DNA of 64,000 bases from Candidatus Atribacteria bacterium (GTDB lineage: Bacteria; Atribacterota; Phoenicimicrobiia; Phoenicimicrobiales; Stramentimicrobiaceae), in NCBI GenBank assembly GCA_018402425.1, contig JAGYIZ010000001.1, positions 44,304-108,303 on the forward strand, written 5' to 3'. The position numbers and the translations under genes were made by a program. The notes beneath the pieces are model-generated. The model searched no databases. It was not told where the DNA came from and saw nothing but the letters and a program-made list of their open reading frames with translations. Shown here piece by piece: positions 18,979-29,110 of the stretch. The first letter of the stretch is position 1. Each line of letters begins with the position of its first letter.

Positions 18979-20199
18979 TTACTCATTAGGCATCACTTTA
19001 TTCAGAATAATACCCACCAATGCGCCTAAGGCCATTCCTTCAATTTCAATTTGCCCGTTTCCCAATGGAATTGGTATTGAGACTCCACCTAAAGATAAAA
19101 TCAGGATAGTTGCTGCAATTATCAAATTGCGTGATTTTTCAAGATTAACTTTGTTTTCTACTACTGTTCGCACTCCTACAGCTGCAATCATTCCAAATAA
19201 AATAATGGAAATGCCTCCAATTAATGCTCCGGGAATCGTAGCAATAATCGCTCCTAATTTTGGCACTAATCCAATAATGATGGCAAATACTGCCGCAATG
19301 CGCATTACAATCGGGTTATAGACTTTGGTTAAGGCTAGAACACCTGTGTTTTCTGAATAAGTGGTATTGGCTGGTCCGCCAAAAAAGGCCGATACTGAAG
19401 TTGCCAGGCCATCACCCAACAATGTTCTGTGTAAACCAGGGTTTTTAACGAAATCTTTTTCGGCTGTTGCTCCAATTGCCAGCACATCTCCAATATGTTC
19501 AATTACAGTTACCAGTGCCACCGGTGCCACAATCATGATGGCATTCCAATTAAACTTCGCAATAGTAAACTGCGGAAATCCTAACCATTTTGCCTCAGCA
19601 ACCGATGTAAAATCAACCAAACCAAATATTATGGCAACAATATAACCAATCACTATTCCCAGCAGAACAGGAATAACTTTTAAGAAACCCCGAGTATAAG
19701 AACTTACCAAAACAACTATCACAAATCCTACCAGGGCTATCCACCAGTTTTCACTGGCCATACCTATGGCAGTGGGTGCCAATTTCAGGCCAATAACCAT
19801 AATAACCGGTCCGGTTACCACGGGTGGGAAGAAAGCAATAACTTTTTCAGGTCCAAAATGACTCACCAAAAAAGAAAAAAGTAAATAAATAAGACCAGCA
19901 GCAACAATTCCTCCCAGGGCATAAGGGATACCAAATTTATCTGCTACTAACAGAATGGGGGCAATAAACGCAAAAGAAGAACCTAAAAATGCAGGAACTT
20001 TATTTTTTGTTACAAAATGAAATAACAGGGTACCGACACCGGCCATAAATAATGCAACTGAAATATCAAGCCCGGTAATAATCGGCACAAGCACAGTGGC
20101 ACCAAACATGGTAAATCCATGTTGTAATCCCAGGATAATTGTCTGGGGTAACCCCTGTTTAGTGTAATCGACAACCTCTTGTGGGTGTTGTGAATCCAT
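18979..20199 (-). CDS. uraA: Uracil permease (NCS2/nucleobase:cation symporter-2)
   Basis: 406 residues and about 14 spans. QTIILGLQHGFTMFGATVLVP is the classic NCS2 opening. The central VTVIEHIGDVLAIG contains the conserved uracil-binding Glu, and GGPANTTYSENTGVLALT is the second NCS2 signature. It imports uracil with protons or sodium. Two PyrR-type attenuators precede it, which supports pyrimidine control and uracil rather than xanthine as substrate. Length is normal, and the ATG at 20199 has a purine-rich site (AAGGAG) just upstream. Confidence 0.93.
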   Translation of the reverse strand: MDSQHPQEVVDYTKQGLPQTIILGLQHGFTMFGATVLVPIITGLDISVALFMAGVGTLLFHFVTKNKVPAFLGSSFAFIAPILLVADKFGIPYALGGIVAAGLIYLLFSFLVSHFGPEKVIAFFPPVVTGPVIMVIGLKLAPTAIGMASENWWIALVGFVIVVLVSSYTRGFLKVIPVLLGIVIGYIVAIIFGLVDFTSVAEAKWLGFPQFTIAKFNWNAIMIVAPVALVTVIEHIGDVLAIGATAEKDFVKNPGLHRTLLGDGLATSVSAFFGGPANTTYSENTGVLALTKVYNPIVMRIAAVFAIIIGLVPKLGAIIATIPGALIGGISIILFGMIAAVGVRTVVENKVNLEKSRNLIIAATILILSLGGVSIPIPLGNGQIEIEGMALGALVGIILNKVMPNE

Positions 20200-20266
20200 A
20201 TTTTTCTCCTTTAATTTTATTTTTTAGCAATGTATTTTAAGCTGTGAACTGTTTTATTTAAATTAA

Positions 20267-20333
20267 AACCCCCTTTCAGCATAGGCCGATAAGGGGGTAA
20301 TCCATCTTCCTTATCAGCCTCACCGGACTAATT
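20267..20333 (-). promoter_or_regulatory. PyrR-dependent attenuator 2 (proximal to uracil permease)
   Basis: On the minus strand TTAGTCCGGTGAGGCTGATA matches the PyrR anti-antiterminator consensus (AGUCCNGNGAGGCUNNNAAGG). It is followed by a strong GC stem (ACCCCC pairing with GGGGGT, 20267-20297) and a T-rich end, i.e. an intrinsic terminator. With UMP, PyrR would stabilise the first hairpin and let the terminator form, switching off uracil permease. Confidence 0.85.
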
Positions 20334-20342
20334 TTAAAGGAA

Positions 20343-20405
20343 TTATAAAAAAACCTCTAATCCAGAGACGCTGGAAAAGAGGTTACAAAATATCATATTT
20401 ATCAT
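20343..20405 (-). CDS. Possible 20-residue leader peptide overlapping attenuator 1
   Basis: An AAGGAG (complement at 20413-20418) stands 7 nt before an ATG. The frame MINMIFCNLFSSVSGLEVFL ends at TAA exactly after the terminator T-run. The ribosome site lies within the downstream flank of the first PyrR-type hairpin, so translation and attenuation would compete. No family is known; it could be chance. Confidence 0.3.
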   Translation of the reverse strand: MINMIFCNLFSSVSGLEVFL

Positions 20406-20440
20406 ACTTGCATCTCCTTATTAGTTTCTCTGAACTAATT
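20347..20440 (-). promoter_or_regulatory. PyrR-type attenuator 1 (distal), or murI terminator
   Basis: Minus-strand TTAGTTCAGAGAAACTAATA (complement at 20419-20438) is a diverged PyrR loop that keeps the CAGAGA loop and AAGG tail, with compensating stem changes. It is followed by a stem of CCTCT...AGAGG (20354-20382) and seven T. This doubles the attenuator as in B. subtilis pyr leaders. The stem also serves to end murI transcripts. Confidence 0.6.
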
Positions 20441-20510
20441 TAAAGGATATTTTTTTCTTTTATAGCATATAATAAAATTAAAATTTTATCAATATATTTT
20501 GAAAATTATT

Positions 20511-21326
20511 TTACAAGGTTACCCCATGAAAATCTCCGGGATAATATCCCAATAATTTTTCGGCAATTTTGGCAAAAAAATCAGCATTACCGCTAATAAA
20601 AAAAGAATTATTTTTATTTTTATGGGTATTAATTAACTGTTGCTCTTCAAGTAATTTTTTTGCCTGTTTTACAGTAGCTTTGGCTGGATCAACCAAACAC
20701 ATTTCCAGGTCAGTTACTTCTTGAATGTATTTTTTTAAAAAAGGATAATGTGTGCACCCCAAAACTAGTGTATCAACATCATTATTTATGATTGGTTCCA
20801 AACATTCCTTTAATAAATTTCTTATTGCATCTTCATTTCTTAAAGCCTTTTCTTCCATCTCTCGAATAATTTGATTACTGCAAGAATTACTAAAAGTAGC
20901 AATAGAGGGGTTGATTTTCTTAATCAATTTTTCATAACCCTGATTGCGTATTGTTACTTCTGTTCCGATAATACCAATCCTTCTATTTTGTGTCTTGCTA
21001 GTTGCCTCATTTGCACCTGGTTGAATAACTCCTATAATAGGCACAGGATATTTTTTCTTTGCTTCACCTAATGCTACTGCCGTAGCCGTATTACAGGCAA
21101 TAATTATCATCTTGACATCTTTTTGAACTAAAAAATCAATGATGGAAAATACGTAATCCGTAATTTGTTCATTTGTTTTTTCACCATAAGGCGCATGGGC
21201 GGTATCACCAAAATACACTACCTGTTCTTGAGGCATCTGTTTATCTATCTCCCTAAATACACTTAAGCCACCCAATCCAGAATCTAACAAACCTATTGGC
21301 CTACTTATTTTGTTGTTTTTTATCAA
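20511..21326 (-). CDS. murI: Glutamate racemase
   Basis: 271 residues. IGLLDSGLGGLSVFREI carries the catalytic Asp/Ser pair, VVYFGDTAHAPYGEK follows, and the two catalytic cysteines are in IIIACNTATAVAL and LVLGCTHYPFLK. The enzyme makes D-glutamate for peptidoglycan in the cytoplasm. It has its own start context; the upstream gene is 230 bp away beyond the tRNA. All catalytic motifs and the length are normal. Confidence 0.95.
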   Translation of the reverse strand: MIKNNKISRPIGLLDSGLGGLSVFREIDKQMPQEQVVYFGDTAHAPYGEKTNEQITDYVFSIIDFLVQKDVKMIIIACNTATAVALGEAKKKYPVPIIGVIQPGANEATSKTQNRRIGIIGTEVTIRNQGYEKLIKKINPSIATFSNSCSNQIIREMEEKALRNEDAIRNLLKECLEPIINNDVDTLVLGCTHYPFLKKYIQEVTDLEMCLVDPAKATVKQAKKLLEEQQLINTHKNKNNSFFISGNADFFAKIAEKLLGYYPGDFHGVTL

Positions 21327-21555
21327 AGCAATTACCTCAATTAACTAATTTTTTGAAAAGATTAATCAGTATAGCACATTCATTGTCTCAATAAATCTGT
21401 ATATTTCCAGAGCAGAAAAAGAAAGTACCTCTATTTTCTTTAGTTATAAGCATAATTATCTAGAGAAAGAATTTTATATTTAGAGTAAAATTGTATTAGG
21501 AAGATTATATTTGTTTCTCGCCAAAAACCAAATCTTGAAAGTCTATAAAAATAAC

Positions 21556-21641
21556 TGGCGGAGGGACTGGGATTCGAACCCAGACAGCTTACGCCTACAC
21601 CGGTTTTCAAGACCGGCCCCTTGCCATTCGGACATCCCTCC
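21556..21641 (-). tRNA. tRNA-Ser (anticodon UGA)
   Basis: 86 nt including an encoded CCA. The acceptor GGAGGGA pairs with TCCCTCC, with discriminator G. The anticodon loop CTTGAAA gives UGA. A long variable arm (TGTAGGCGTAAGCTGTC) is typical of serine tRNA, followed by the GGTTCGAATCC T-arm. It lies directly downstream of serS in the same direction. Confidence 0.97.
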
Positions 21642-21733
21642 GCAATAATTATCTATAATTCTTATATATCTTATTTTCTTATTGCACAATGATATTGTAA
21701 CAGAAATAAATTAATCAGCAACAAAATTTTACC

Positions 21734-23026
<1,293 letters not shown>

Positions 23027-23066
23027 CTAAAATCTATAAAAATAAAAGCTTGATATTTTCTAAACA

Positions 23067-24524
23067 TTATCCTTTGATTACCCCTAAAGGACGCATTCTG
23101 GCAACTTTTTTGGAAATTCCGCTTTTATCCATTACATCTACTACCTCTGAAACATCCTTATAAGCAGCAGATATTTCTTCAGCCAAAGTAGCTCTACTCC
23201 TGGCTTTGATCAGAATACCTTCTACTCTTAATTCCTCAACAATATCCCTATTCTTGACTTCGCGCCTGGCCTCTCCACGACTCATTACTCGACCTGCTCC
23301 ATGACATGTAGACCCAAAAGTCTCATCCATAGCCTTGTTGGTCCCAACAGAACAAAACGAGAAACGTCCCATATCTCCGGGAATTAAAACAGGTTGACCG
23401 ATTTCCTTATATTTGAGAGGCAATTCGGGATGCTGCGGTGGAAAAGCCCTGGTAGCCCCTTTCCTATGCACACATAACTTGACACTTTTACCATTATAAT
23501 GATGAACCTCTATTTTGGCAATATTATGTGCCACATCATATACCAATTTTAATCCCAAACGTTCAGAAGAAATATGGAATATTTTACTGAAAACTTCTCT
23601 TGCCCAATGCATTATGCATTGTCGATTTGCCCAGGCAAAATTTGCTGCACAACACATAGCCTGATAATATTTTTCACCTTCAGGTGAAATAACCGGTGCA
23701 CAGGCTAACTGTTTATCAGGAAGACTAATATTATAACGCTGAACTGCTTTTTGCATAACAGACAAATGATCAGTACATACCTGATGTCCAAAGCCCCTGG
23801 AACCGGTATGGATTAATAGGGTAATCATTCCCTCTTCAAGTCCCATTTGTCGGGCAATTTCCGGTTGATAAATTTGATCAATAACCTGAACCTCTAAAAA
23901 ATGGTTTCCTGAACCTAAAGTACCCAGCTGTGACAAACCCCGCTGTATTGCTTTATTACTGATAATATCCGGATTAGCTTGAGTCATTCTGCCATTTTCT
24001 TCTGTATAGGCAATGTCTTCCTTTTCTCCATAGCCTTTTTTCACAGCCCATTGCGCACCTTCAGACAATACTTTCTTTATTTCCTGTGAATTTAATTTAA
24101 TGATTCCTTCTGAACCGACTCCGGAAGGTATCTTCCTGTATAGATCCTCTATAATTTCAGGCATCTTATCTTTAATGTCTTGAAATTTTAAGTTAGAACG
24201 AATCAATCTCACTCCACAGTTAATATCAAAACCTACTCCTCCTGGTGAAATGACACCATCATCAAATCTAGTGGCTGCTACACCACCAATCGAGAACCCA
24301 TATCCCCAGTGAATATCCAGGCATTGCCAGGAATAACCGACAATCCCAGGCAAGAAAGCTACATTGACTACCTGCTCAGGAGCTTGATCCTTTATAATAT
24401 GTTTCATCAACTTTTCGGAAGCATATATTCGTCCATTGACTCTCATGCCCGGACGAAATTCTTTTGGAATTTCCCAGATATATGAATCCTTTTGCTTTAA
24501 AATATTTTCCCAGTTATTTTTCAT
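23067..24524 (-). CDS. rtcB: RtcB RNA-splicing ligase
   Basis: About 485 residues from the ATG at 24524; an AAGAGGAG site 8 nt upstream favours this start over the one 7 codons earlier. The RtcB core is present: GGVGFDINCGVRLIRSNL with the metal Cys, GTLGSGNHFLEVQ, IHTGSRGFGHQVC, and the C-terminal guanylated-His motif (FGSTCHGAGRVMSRGEA). It joins RNA 2',3'-cyclic phosphate to 5'-OH with GTP and Mn2+. Archease, its activator, is the next gene upstream. The 5' leader is long and structured. Confidence 0.95.
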   Translation of the reverse strand: MKNNWENILKQKDSYIWEIPKEFRPGMRVNGRIYASEKLMKHIIKDQAPEQVVNVAFLPGIVGYSWQCLDIHWGYGFSIGGVAATRFDDGVISPGGVGFDINCGVRLIRSNLKFQDIKDKMPEIIEDLYRKIPSGVGSEGIIKLNSQEIKKVLSEGAQWAVKKGYGEKEDIAYTEENGRMTQANPDIISNKAIQRGLSQLGTLGSGNHFLEVQVIDQIYQPEIARQMGLEEGMITLLIHTGSRGFGHQVCTDHLSVMQKAVQRYNISLPDKQLACAPVISPEGEKYYQAMCCAANFAWANRQCIMHWAREVFSKIFHISSERLGLKLVYDVAHNIAKIEVHHYNGKSVKLCVHRKGATRAFPPQHPELPLKYKEIGQPVLIPGDMGRFSFCSVGTNKAMDETFGSTCHGAGRVMSRGEARREVKNRDIVEELRVEGILIKARSRATLAEEISAAYKDVSEVVDVMDKSGISKKVARMRPLGVIKG

Positions 24525-24584
24525 GAGAAGCACTCCTCTTAACAATCAAATAAGAGCTAAATTTCATACCTGATTATTTAAAAT

Positions 24585-24690
24585 CCAGTAAATACCGCAC
24601 CCGCAAATCGGGTGGCTAAACAATTCTTTCCAGGATATTCAAGGAGAATCCTTCCCCTTGAGAACCCCTGGAATACTATGCTTAATATTT
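24585..24690 (-). ncRNA. Unassigned structured leader upstream of rtcB
   Basis: Minus-strand RNA here folds into CCAGG...CCTGG around an inner CAAGG/CCTTG stem, then a CACCCG...CGGGTG hairpin, in otherwise AT-rich DNA. It starts about 60 nt before rtcB. It does not match a T-box or any riboswitch I can name, and there is no T-run after it. It could be a tRNA relic or a ligand or self-regulatory site. Confidence 0.35.
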
Positions 24691-24855
24691 AAATCTAACT
24701 TCGTATATATTTGAGTCTTAATTAAGAGATCATAGTGCTTAATCTTATCGCTTTATTTAATATTCCGATACTATTAAGCTATATGATATTGTCTATTTTT
24801 AGGACCTCGGGTAAAATATTTCATCTAGTATATCTATTGTCTTGATGGTAAAACC

Positions 24856-24912
24856 ATTTTATTTAACCATTATCCCCTTCAAAGAAGGTGGTTTTTTATG
24901 GTTAAATAAAAT
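24856..24912 (-). terminator. Long perfect dyad after archease
   Basis: Perfect 15-bp arms (24856-24870 and 24898-24912) flank an inner CCTTC/GAAGG stem. It begins 2 bp after the archease stop. On the minus strand it is followed by GGTTTT; on the plus strand the inner stem is followed by six T, so it can end transcription in either direction. Confidence 0.6.
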
Positions 24913-24913
24913 A

Positions 24914-25345
24914 TTAAATATCAAAAATAATAGTTGCTTCCCAGTAACCTTTTTCATTTTTTATGACCTGCAAATTATGATAGGTTACTGCCTTAATTTC
25001 CTTTTCTATATTATAAGGTGATTCATTAATCTTTATCCCATATGACTGCGCCTGAAGGTTATTGTTAGTTAGATTTTTAATGATAAAATCATTTAAAATT
25101 ACAAAATCTGTACTGTGAATATATAACAATTCACTTAACCATTCTACTAATAATTCCTCTAGATTAGCTCCCTCACATTTTATGGTCCAGTATTGCTCAT
25201 TTTCCTGTTTGGCGAACCCGGAAGAGCCTGTAATAATGAAAAACATGCCTCGGGCTGCATTTTGAAACAATTTTTCCTTTGTTTCTCCGAATGCCCTTAG
25301 CCCTATATCTGCCATGTGTTCTATTACTTTATAATCCTTATCCAT
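24914..25345 (-). CDS. Archease, RtcB-activating protein
   Basis: 143 residues. YKVIEHMADIGLRAFGETKEKLFQNAARGMF is the archease signature with its metal-binding Asp. LEELLVEWLSELLYIHSTD and the C-terminal KAVTYHNLQVIK and ATIIFDI with terminal Asp are typical. It speeds guanylation of the RtcB ligase encoded downstream. The start lies about 20 nt after a T-box terminator, so this gene is directly controlled by the T-box, which is unusual for an RNA-repair gene. Confidence 0.92.
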   Translation of the reverse strand: MDKDYKVIEHMADIGLRAFGETKEKLFQNAARGMFFIITGSSGFAKQENEQYWTIKCEGANLEELLVEWLSELLYIHSTDFVILNDFIIKNLTNNNLQAQSYGIKINESPYNIEKEIKAVTYHNLQVIKNEKGYWEATIIFDI

Positions 25346-25365
25346 ATAAACAAATCCTTTTAAAC

Positions 25366-25605
25366 AAAAAACTCCCGTCTTTGGTAAATTTTACCTTAGG
25401 GACGAGAGCTGACTCACGTGGTGCCATCCTAATTCGATAGAATAATTATCTATCCTTAATTAAAGATAAAGCATCTATTCTAGATAAGTATAGTGGCTAT
25501 ATATCAACATAGCAAGGCGGAATTCAATCACATTAATACCGTGTTCACACCTTCCACGGCTCTCTGAAAAATAAATAATGATTTACTTTTCCTTTTATTC
25601 TCTAT
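25366..25605 (-). promoter_or_regulatory. T-box leader, probably serine-specific
   Basis: The minus strand shows the T-box core AATTAGGATGGCACCACG, with a terminator pairing CTCTCGTC with GACGGGAG before TTTTTT. The upstream stem I has AGTA, the AGAGAG bulge and a GGTGTGAA apical loop. The specifier side reads TGATTGAATTCCG, where TCC (Ser) precedes a purine and the closing AAGG/CCTT stem. The T-box bulge TGGC would pair with a G-CCA end, as found on the tRNA-Ser in this window. High uncharged tRNA-Ser should allow archease (and perhaps rtcB-serS) transcription. Confidence 0.9.
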
Positions 25606-25817
25606 ATTAATTTTATTAATCCTTACCAAAATTATAAATTTTTCTACCTATTCTGTCAATGTATCTAATTGCCTCATCAAAAAGCAATCTCATCCCATTC
25701 TACCCAAGCTCTTTTCCTTTTCGAATTATATCTGACAACTGAAAACTCTTATTGAAAGATTTAAGATTTAGTCTCAAGATCAATCTTGATAATTTTTTTT
25801 TATACAGTCTGCCGTCT

Positions 25818-27119
25818 CTATGGCATTAAAAGCCATTTCCAGAGGGGTATCATTTTAATTGAAACGTTATCGGTTCGATATGAGTCTTCTTCATCATCAG
25901 TTATTATAGTAAGTTTTGCTTTTTTAAATTCTTGATGAGCTTTCATTAAAGCTTTTATCTCACGATTCCTGGTATCTGGATTGTTCATTTGGTAGCATAC
26001 TTGGATCATCTCTTCTATTTCTCTTCCTGAACGTACTACTAAATCTACCTCTCTTCCTTCCTTATCTTTCCAATAATATATATCCTTATTTTGTCTTTTC
26101 AATTCCAGGAAAACTATATTTTCATAAATATGTCCCAGGTTTTTAGAAAATTGAAAAGAGATTGATTGACTCAAGGCAGTATCAATAGTATAAATTTTAG
26201 ATGGATTGTAAATCTGCCGTTTGATAGAATAGTCAAAGAGATCAACCTGAAAAAATAGATATACTTCTTCTAATATCTCCAGAAAATTCTTTATAGTATT
26301 AATACTTTTCGATTCTACTAACTGTTGTAGTTTTTTATAGCTATGTACGGAAGCAATATTAGATGCCAAAAATAGACATAATTCTCTCATTGCCTTGTTC
26401 TTTCTGATAGTATAACGGGGCAAGATATCGCGATAAATAAAATCTTTAAAATATTGTTCCAGCAAGGTAGGGTCATTGCTCTTTATTACCTCCGGATATC
26501 CACCCAATTTTAGATATTCCTGAAAGGCATTTTTTATTCTTGCCCTTTCCTCAGTAAGATATATAGGTGAATGATCATGTTTGATTTTTTTATACGATAA
26601 AAATTCCCTGAAAGAGAAAGGATAATTAGTAATGACCCGATTTCTGCCAGTTAAAGTACTGGCAACTTCGGAGCTTAACAGATTACGATTAGAACCGGTG
26701 ATGAATATTTTAATCTGATGCATCTCATATAGACGATTTACCCATTTTTCCCATCCCGGAATATTTTGAATTTCGTCTAAAAAAAAATAACTTTTTTTAT
26801 TTGAATCATTTTCTTCTAAAAATATTTCATAAATTAGATTAAAATCACTAACATTTAATTCAATAAATCTTTCATCTTCAAAATTAAGATATAGTATATT
26901 AGTTAAAGGGATATGAGTATCTTTGATTAATTGAGTACAAATCAATTTCATCAAACTTGATTTACCTCCCCTTCTGGTACCGGTTATAAATATAATTTCT
27001 TTGGAGGATATATAAAATTGAATATCCTTTAGAATTTCTCTATAGATAAGAGAATTATCCGGGGAAATAAATCTTCCCCGATATTCCAATATTAATTCCT
27101 TTATCTTGTTTCTTTCCAT
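25818..27119 (-). CDS. AAA+ ATPase with C-terminal DUF4143 (nuclease-like) domain
   Basis: 433 residues. Walker A is FITGTRRGGKSSLMKLI and Walker B is KSYFFLDEIQNIPGWE, followed by the sensor ITGSNRNLLSSEVASTLTGR. The C-terminal third has YYWKDKEGREVDLVV, a restriction-endonuclease-like D-x-EVDLV motif. These proteins are common, often horizontally spread, accessory ATPases of unknown role, sometimes linked to phage defence or toxin-antitoxin islands. The gene stands alone. Confidence 0.85.
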   Translation of the reverse strand: MERNKIKELILEYRGRFISPDNSLIYREILKDIQFYISSKEIIFITGTRRGGKSSLMKLICTQLIKDTHIPLTNILYLNFEDERFIELNVSDFNLIYEIFLEENDSNKKSYFFLDEIQNIPGWEKWVNRLYEMHQIKIFITGSNRNLLSSEVASTLTGRNRVITNYPFSFREFLSYKKIKHDHSPIYLTEERARIKNAFQEYLKLGGYPEVIKSNDPTLLEQYFKDFIYRDILPRYTIRKNKAMRELCLFLASNIASVHSYKKLQQLVESKSINTIKNFLEILEEVYLFFQVDLFDYSIKRQIYNPSKIYTIDTALSQSISFQFSKNLGHIYENIVFLELKRQNKDIYYWKDKEGREVDLVVRSGREIEEMIQVCYQMNNPDTRNREIKALMKAHQEFKKAKLTIITDDEEDSYRTDNVSIKMIPLWKWLLMP

Positions 27120-27581
27120 TTTTTTAAATCCCTATTTCATAATTATTATATTGCATTACTATTATAATATATTAGCTTTTATATTGCAATAGTAATCAAA
27201 TTTAAGTGTTCAATCTTCAGTATTATTAATATCATTTCTTATCATTGAATTATTTTTTACCAAATGCCACCAACTATTAAATAATTTTACAATTTCATCT
27301 AATTGTATTTGAATAAATTGGAACAATGGATTATTGGAAAAATGCGATATTGGGTTTTTATTCTGTCGTTTTTACATTATTTTAATAATATGTAACCGGA
27401 ATCTATTTGATTTTTTCATTGCGAAGACAGTTTTCTTAACTTGAATCTTGTATCTTAATAATTGGTAAACTGTATTGCCTATTACAAATTACCTATTACT
27501 CATTACTGTATTTGATACGCAATACACACGACGCAATAAATGTTATTCTATAATGAATAGTCAAGAAAAGATATTAGTTAC
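27120..27581. repeat. Intergenic region with dispersed repeat fragments
   Basis: A CATTGCGAAGACAG fragment of the REP-like CATTGCGA family lies near 27417. At 27440-27535 there is a stretch of near-tandem phrases such as GATACGCAATACACACGACG that resembles 31780-31950. No gene was seen. Confidence 0.45.
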
Positions 27582-28361
27582 TTACTTTTCAGCTATGACC
27601 AGCATTTCAAAATCCTCTGTTGTTAATTCATCCTTTCGTGAGAAAGCACCTAGCTTTACTCCAAAAATATCAATTCTCTTATAGTCAAGCGATTTAAGCA
27701 ACCAGGTGATTTCACTTGGAACATAATATCTTTCATTGCTTTTGATTGTTTTTTTATTGCCATTATCATCTTCAATTTCAGTAATATTATGATCACGAAA
27801 AGTCATTAAATCGAATGTATTGCTATGATAGGTGGCATTTCCCTCTACGCCTGTAGAAGCACAAAATTTTTCAATTGAATGATACAAGGGAAATAATCCA
27901 TTTAGGGTCGTAAAAATAAATTTTGATTGCTTTTTCAGTACTTTGGTAACATTTCTTAGTATTTCATAATTCATCTCATCGGTTTCCATTAGAGGAAAAC
28001 CACCTTCACAGAGCATGATGGCAACATCATAGTAAATATCTAAATAAAGCTCTCTGGCATCTTGTTTTTGAAAATCAACTGTTAGTCCACTTACCCTTGC
28101 TTTTTCTCTTGCTCTCTTTAATTGAGATTCTGACAAATCTATCCCGGTAACATTATATCCTCTTTTTGATAACTCAATGGAATGCCTTCCGGTTCCACAT
28201 CCTACATCTAATATTTTTAAAGATTTATTATGCCCTAATTCCTGTTCGATAAAATCACATTCCCCAATAGTTCCCTGTGTAAAAATTTCTTTATCATATT
28301 TTTCCGCATAATTCTCAAATAACTTCTCATACCATTGTTTCTTGTTCATATTTTCACTCAT
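27582..28361 (-). CDS. Class I SAM-dependent methyltransferase
   Basis: 259 residues. Motif I is KILDVGCGTGRHSIELSKRGYNVTGIDLSESQL (SAM binding), motif II/III is VDFQKQDARELYLDIYYDVAIMLCEGGF. The N-terminus NKKQWYEKLFENYAEKYD is usual for small-molecule Methyltransf_25/11 enzymes. The substrate is unknown. It lies 13 bp downstream of the AlkD gene in the same direction, and may be co-transcribed. Confidence 0.88.
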   Translation of the reverse strand: MSENMNKKQWYEKLFENYAEKYDKEIFTQGTIGECDFIEQELGHNKSLKILDVGCGTGRHSIELSKRGYNVTGIDLSESQLKRAREKARVSGLTVDFQKQDARELYLDIYYDVAIMLCEGGFPLMETDEMNYEILRNVTKVLKKQSKFIFTTLNGLFPLYHSIEKFCASTGVEGNATYHSNTFDLMTFRDHNITEIEDDNGNKKTIKSNERYYVPSEITWLLKSLDYKRIDIFGVKLGAFSRKDELTTEDFEMLVIAEK

Positions 28362-28374
28362 TTCACATTTATTT

Positions 28375-29091
28375 TTATTTGATAAATTTATTAACCTGTC
28401 CCCTTAAATAATTTTTCCGTTTCTCCTCAGGAAATTTTTCAATTGCATAGCGCAACATAGTCCTAGGCATTTCTTTGTAATGCTTTCTTAGGAATTCCTC
28501 TTCCACCTCAGAATCTTTTTTCCCGACCTCTCTAAGCATCCAGCCAACCGCTTTATGAATAAGGTCTTCCTTATCCTTTAACAATATTTCTGCAACCTTC
28601 AATGTATCACTAAATCCATTATTGCCAATAAAATATAATGTTGACATAATTGCTATCCTGCGTTCCCATAAATTTTCTGACCTGGTTAAGAGATAAATTG
28701 GTTTTTTATCACGGGTAATTAAATATGCACCGACAATACGGGGAGCAGAAGCATCGACTAAGTCCCAGTTGTTAATATATTTCGTATGACTGAGATACAG
28801 TTCAACTATTTTCTCTTTATTTTCCTTATCCTTTTTTCTAAAAAGTTCTACTAATACAATAAGTGCAAATAGACGTTCTTCATGGAATGGTGATTTGAGA
28901 AATTCAGTCGCATCACTTATAGATAAAGCACTATACTTTTTAGCAATTTTCCTAATGACAGGAACTCTAAGTCCTAAGAATATATCACCTTCGCCATATT
29001 CACCTTTCCCAGTTTTAAAGTACTTTTGTAGATGCTTAGCCTGTTCTGCATTGCTTAATTTTTTAAATTCTTCTTTAATATTTTTAATCAT
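28375..29091 (-). CDS. DNA alkylation repair protein (AlkD-like)
   Basis: 238 residues from the ATG at 29091; a longer frame upstream only reads through the preceding gene. The all-helical HEAT-like repeats include GDIFLGLRVPVIRKIAKKY, ATEFLKSPFHEERLFALIVL, NNWDLVDASAPRIVGAYL and NLWERRIAIMSTLYFIG, which are the conserved AlkD segments. The family excises bulky cationic alkylpurines. The gene starts about 20 bp after the EFR1 gene. The tryptophans and Asp of the active-site cleft (NWDLVD) are present. Confidence 0.88.
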   Translation of the reverse strand: MIKNIKEEFKKLSNAEQAKHLQKYFKTGKGEYGEGDIFLGLRVPVIRKIAKKYSALSISDATEFLKSPFHEERLFALIVLVELFRKKDKENKEKIVELYLSHTKYINNWDLVDASAPRIVGAYLITRDKKPIYLLTRSENLWERRIAIMSTLYFIGNNGFSDTLKVAEILLKDKEDLIHKAVGWMLREVGKKDSEVEEEFLRKHYKEMPRTMLRYAIEKFPEEKRKNYLRGQVNKFIK

Positions 29092-29110
29092 TACAATACC
29101 TATTATCTTT

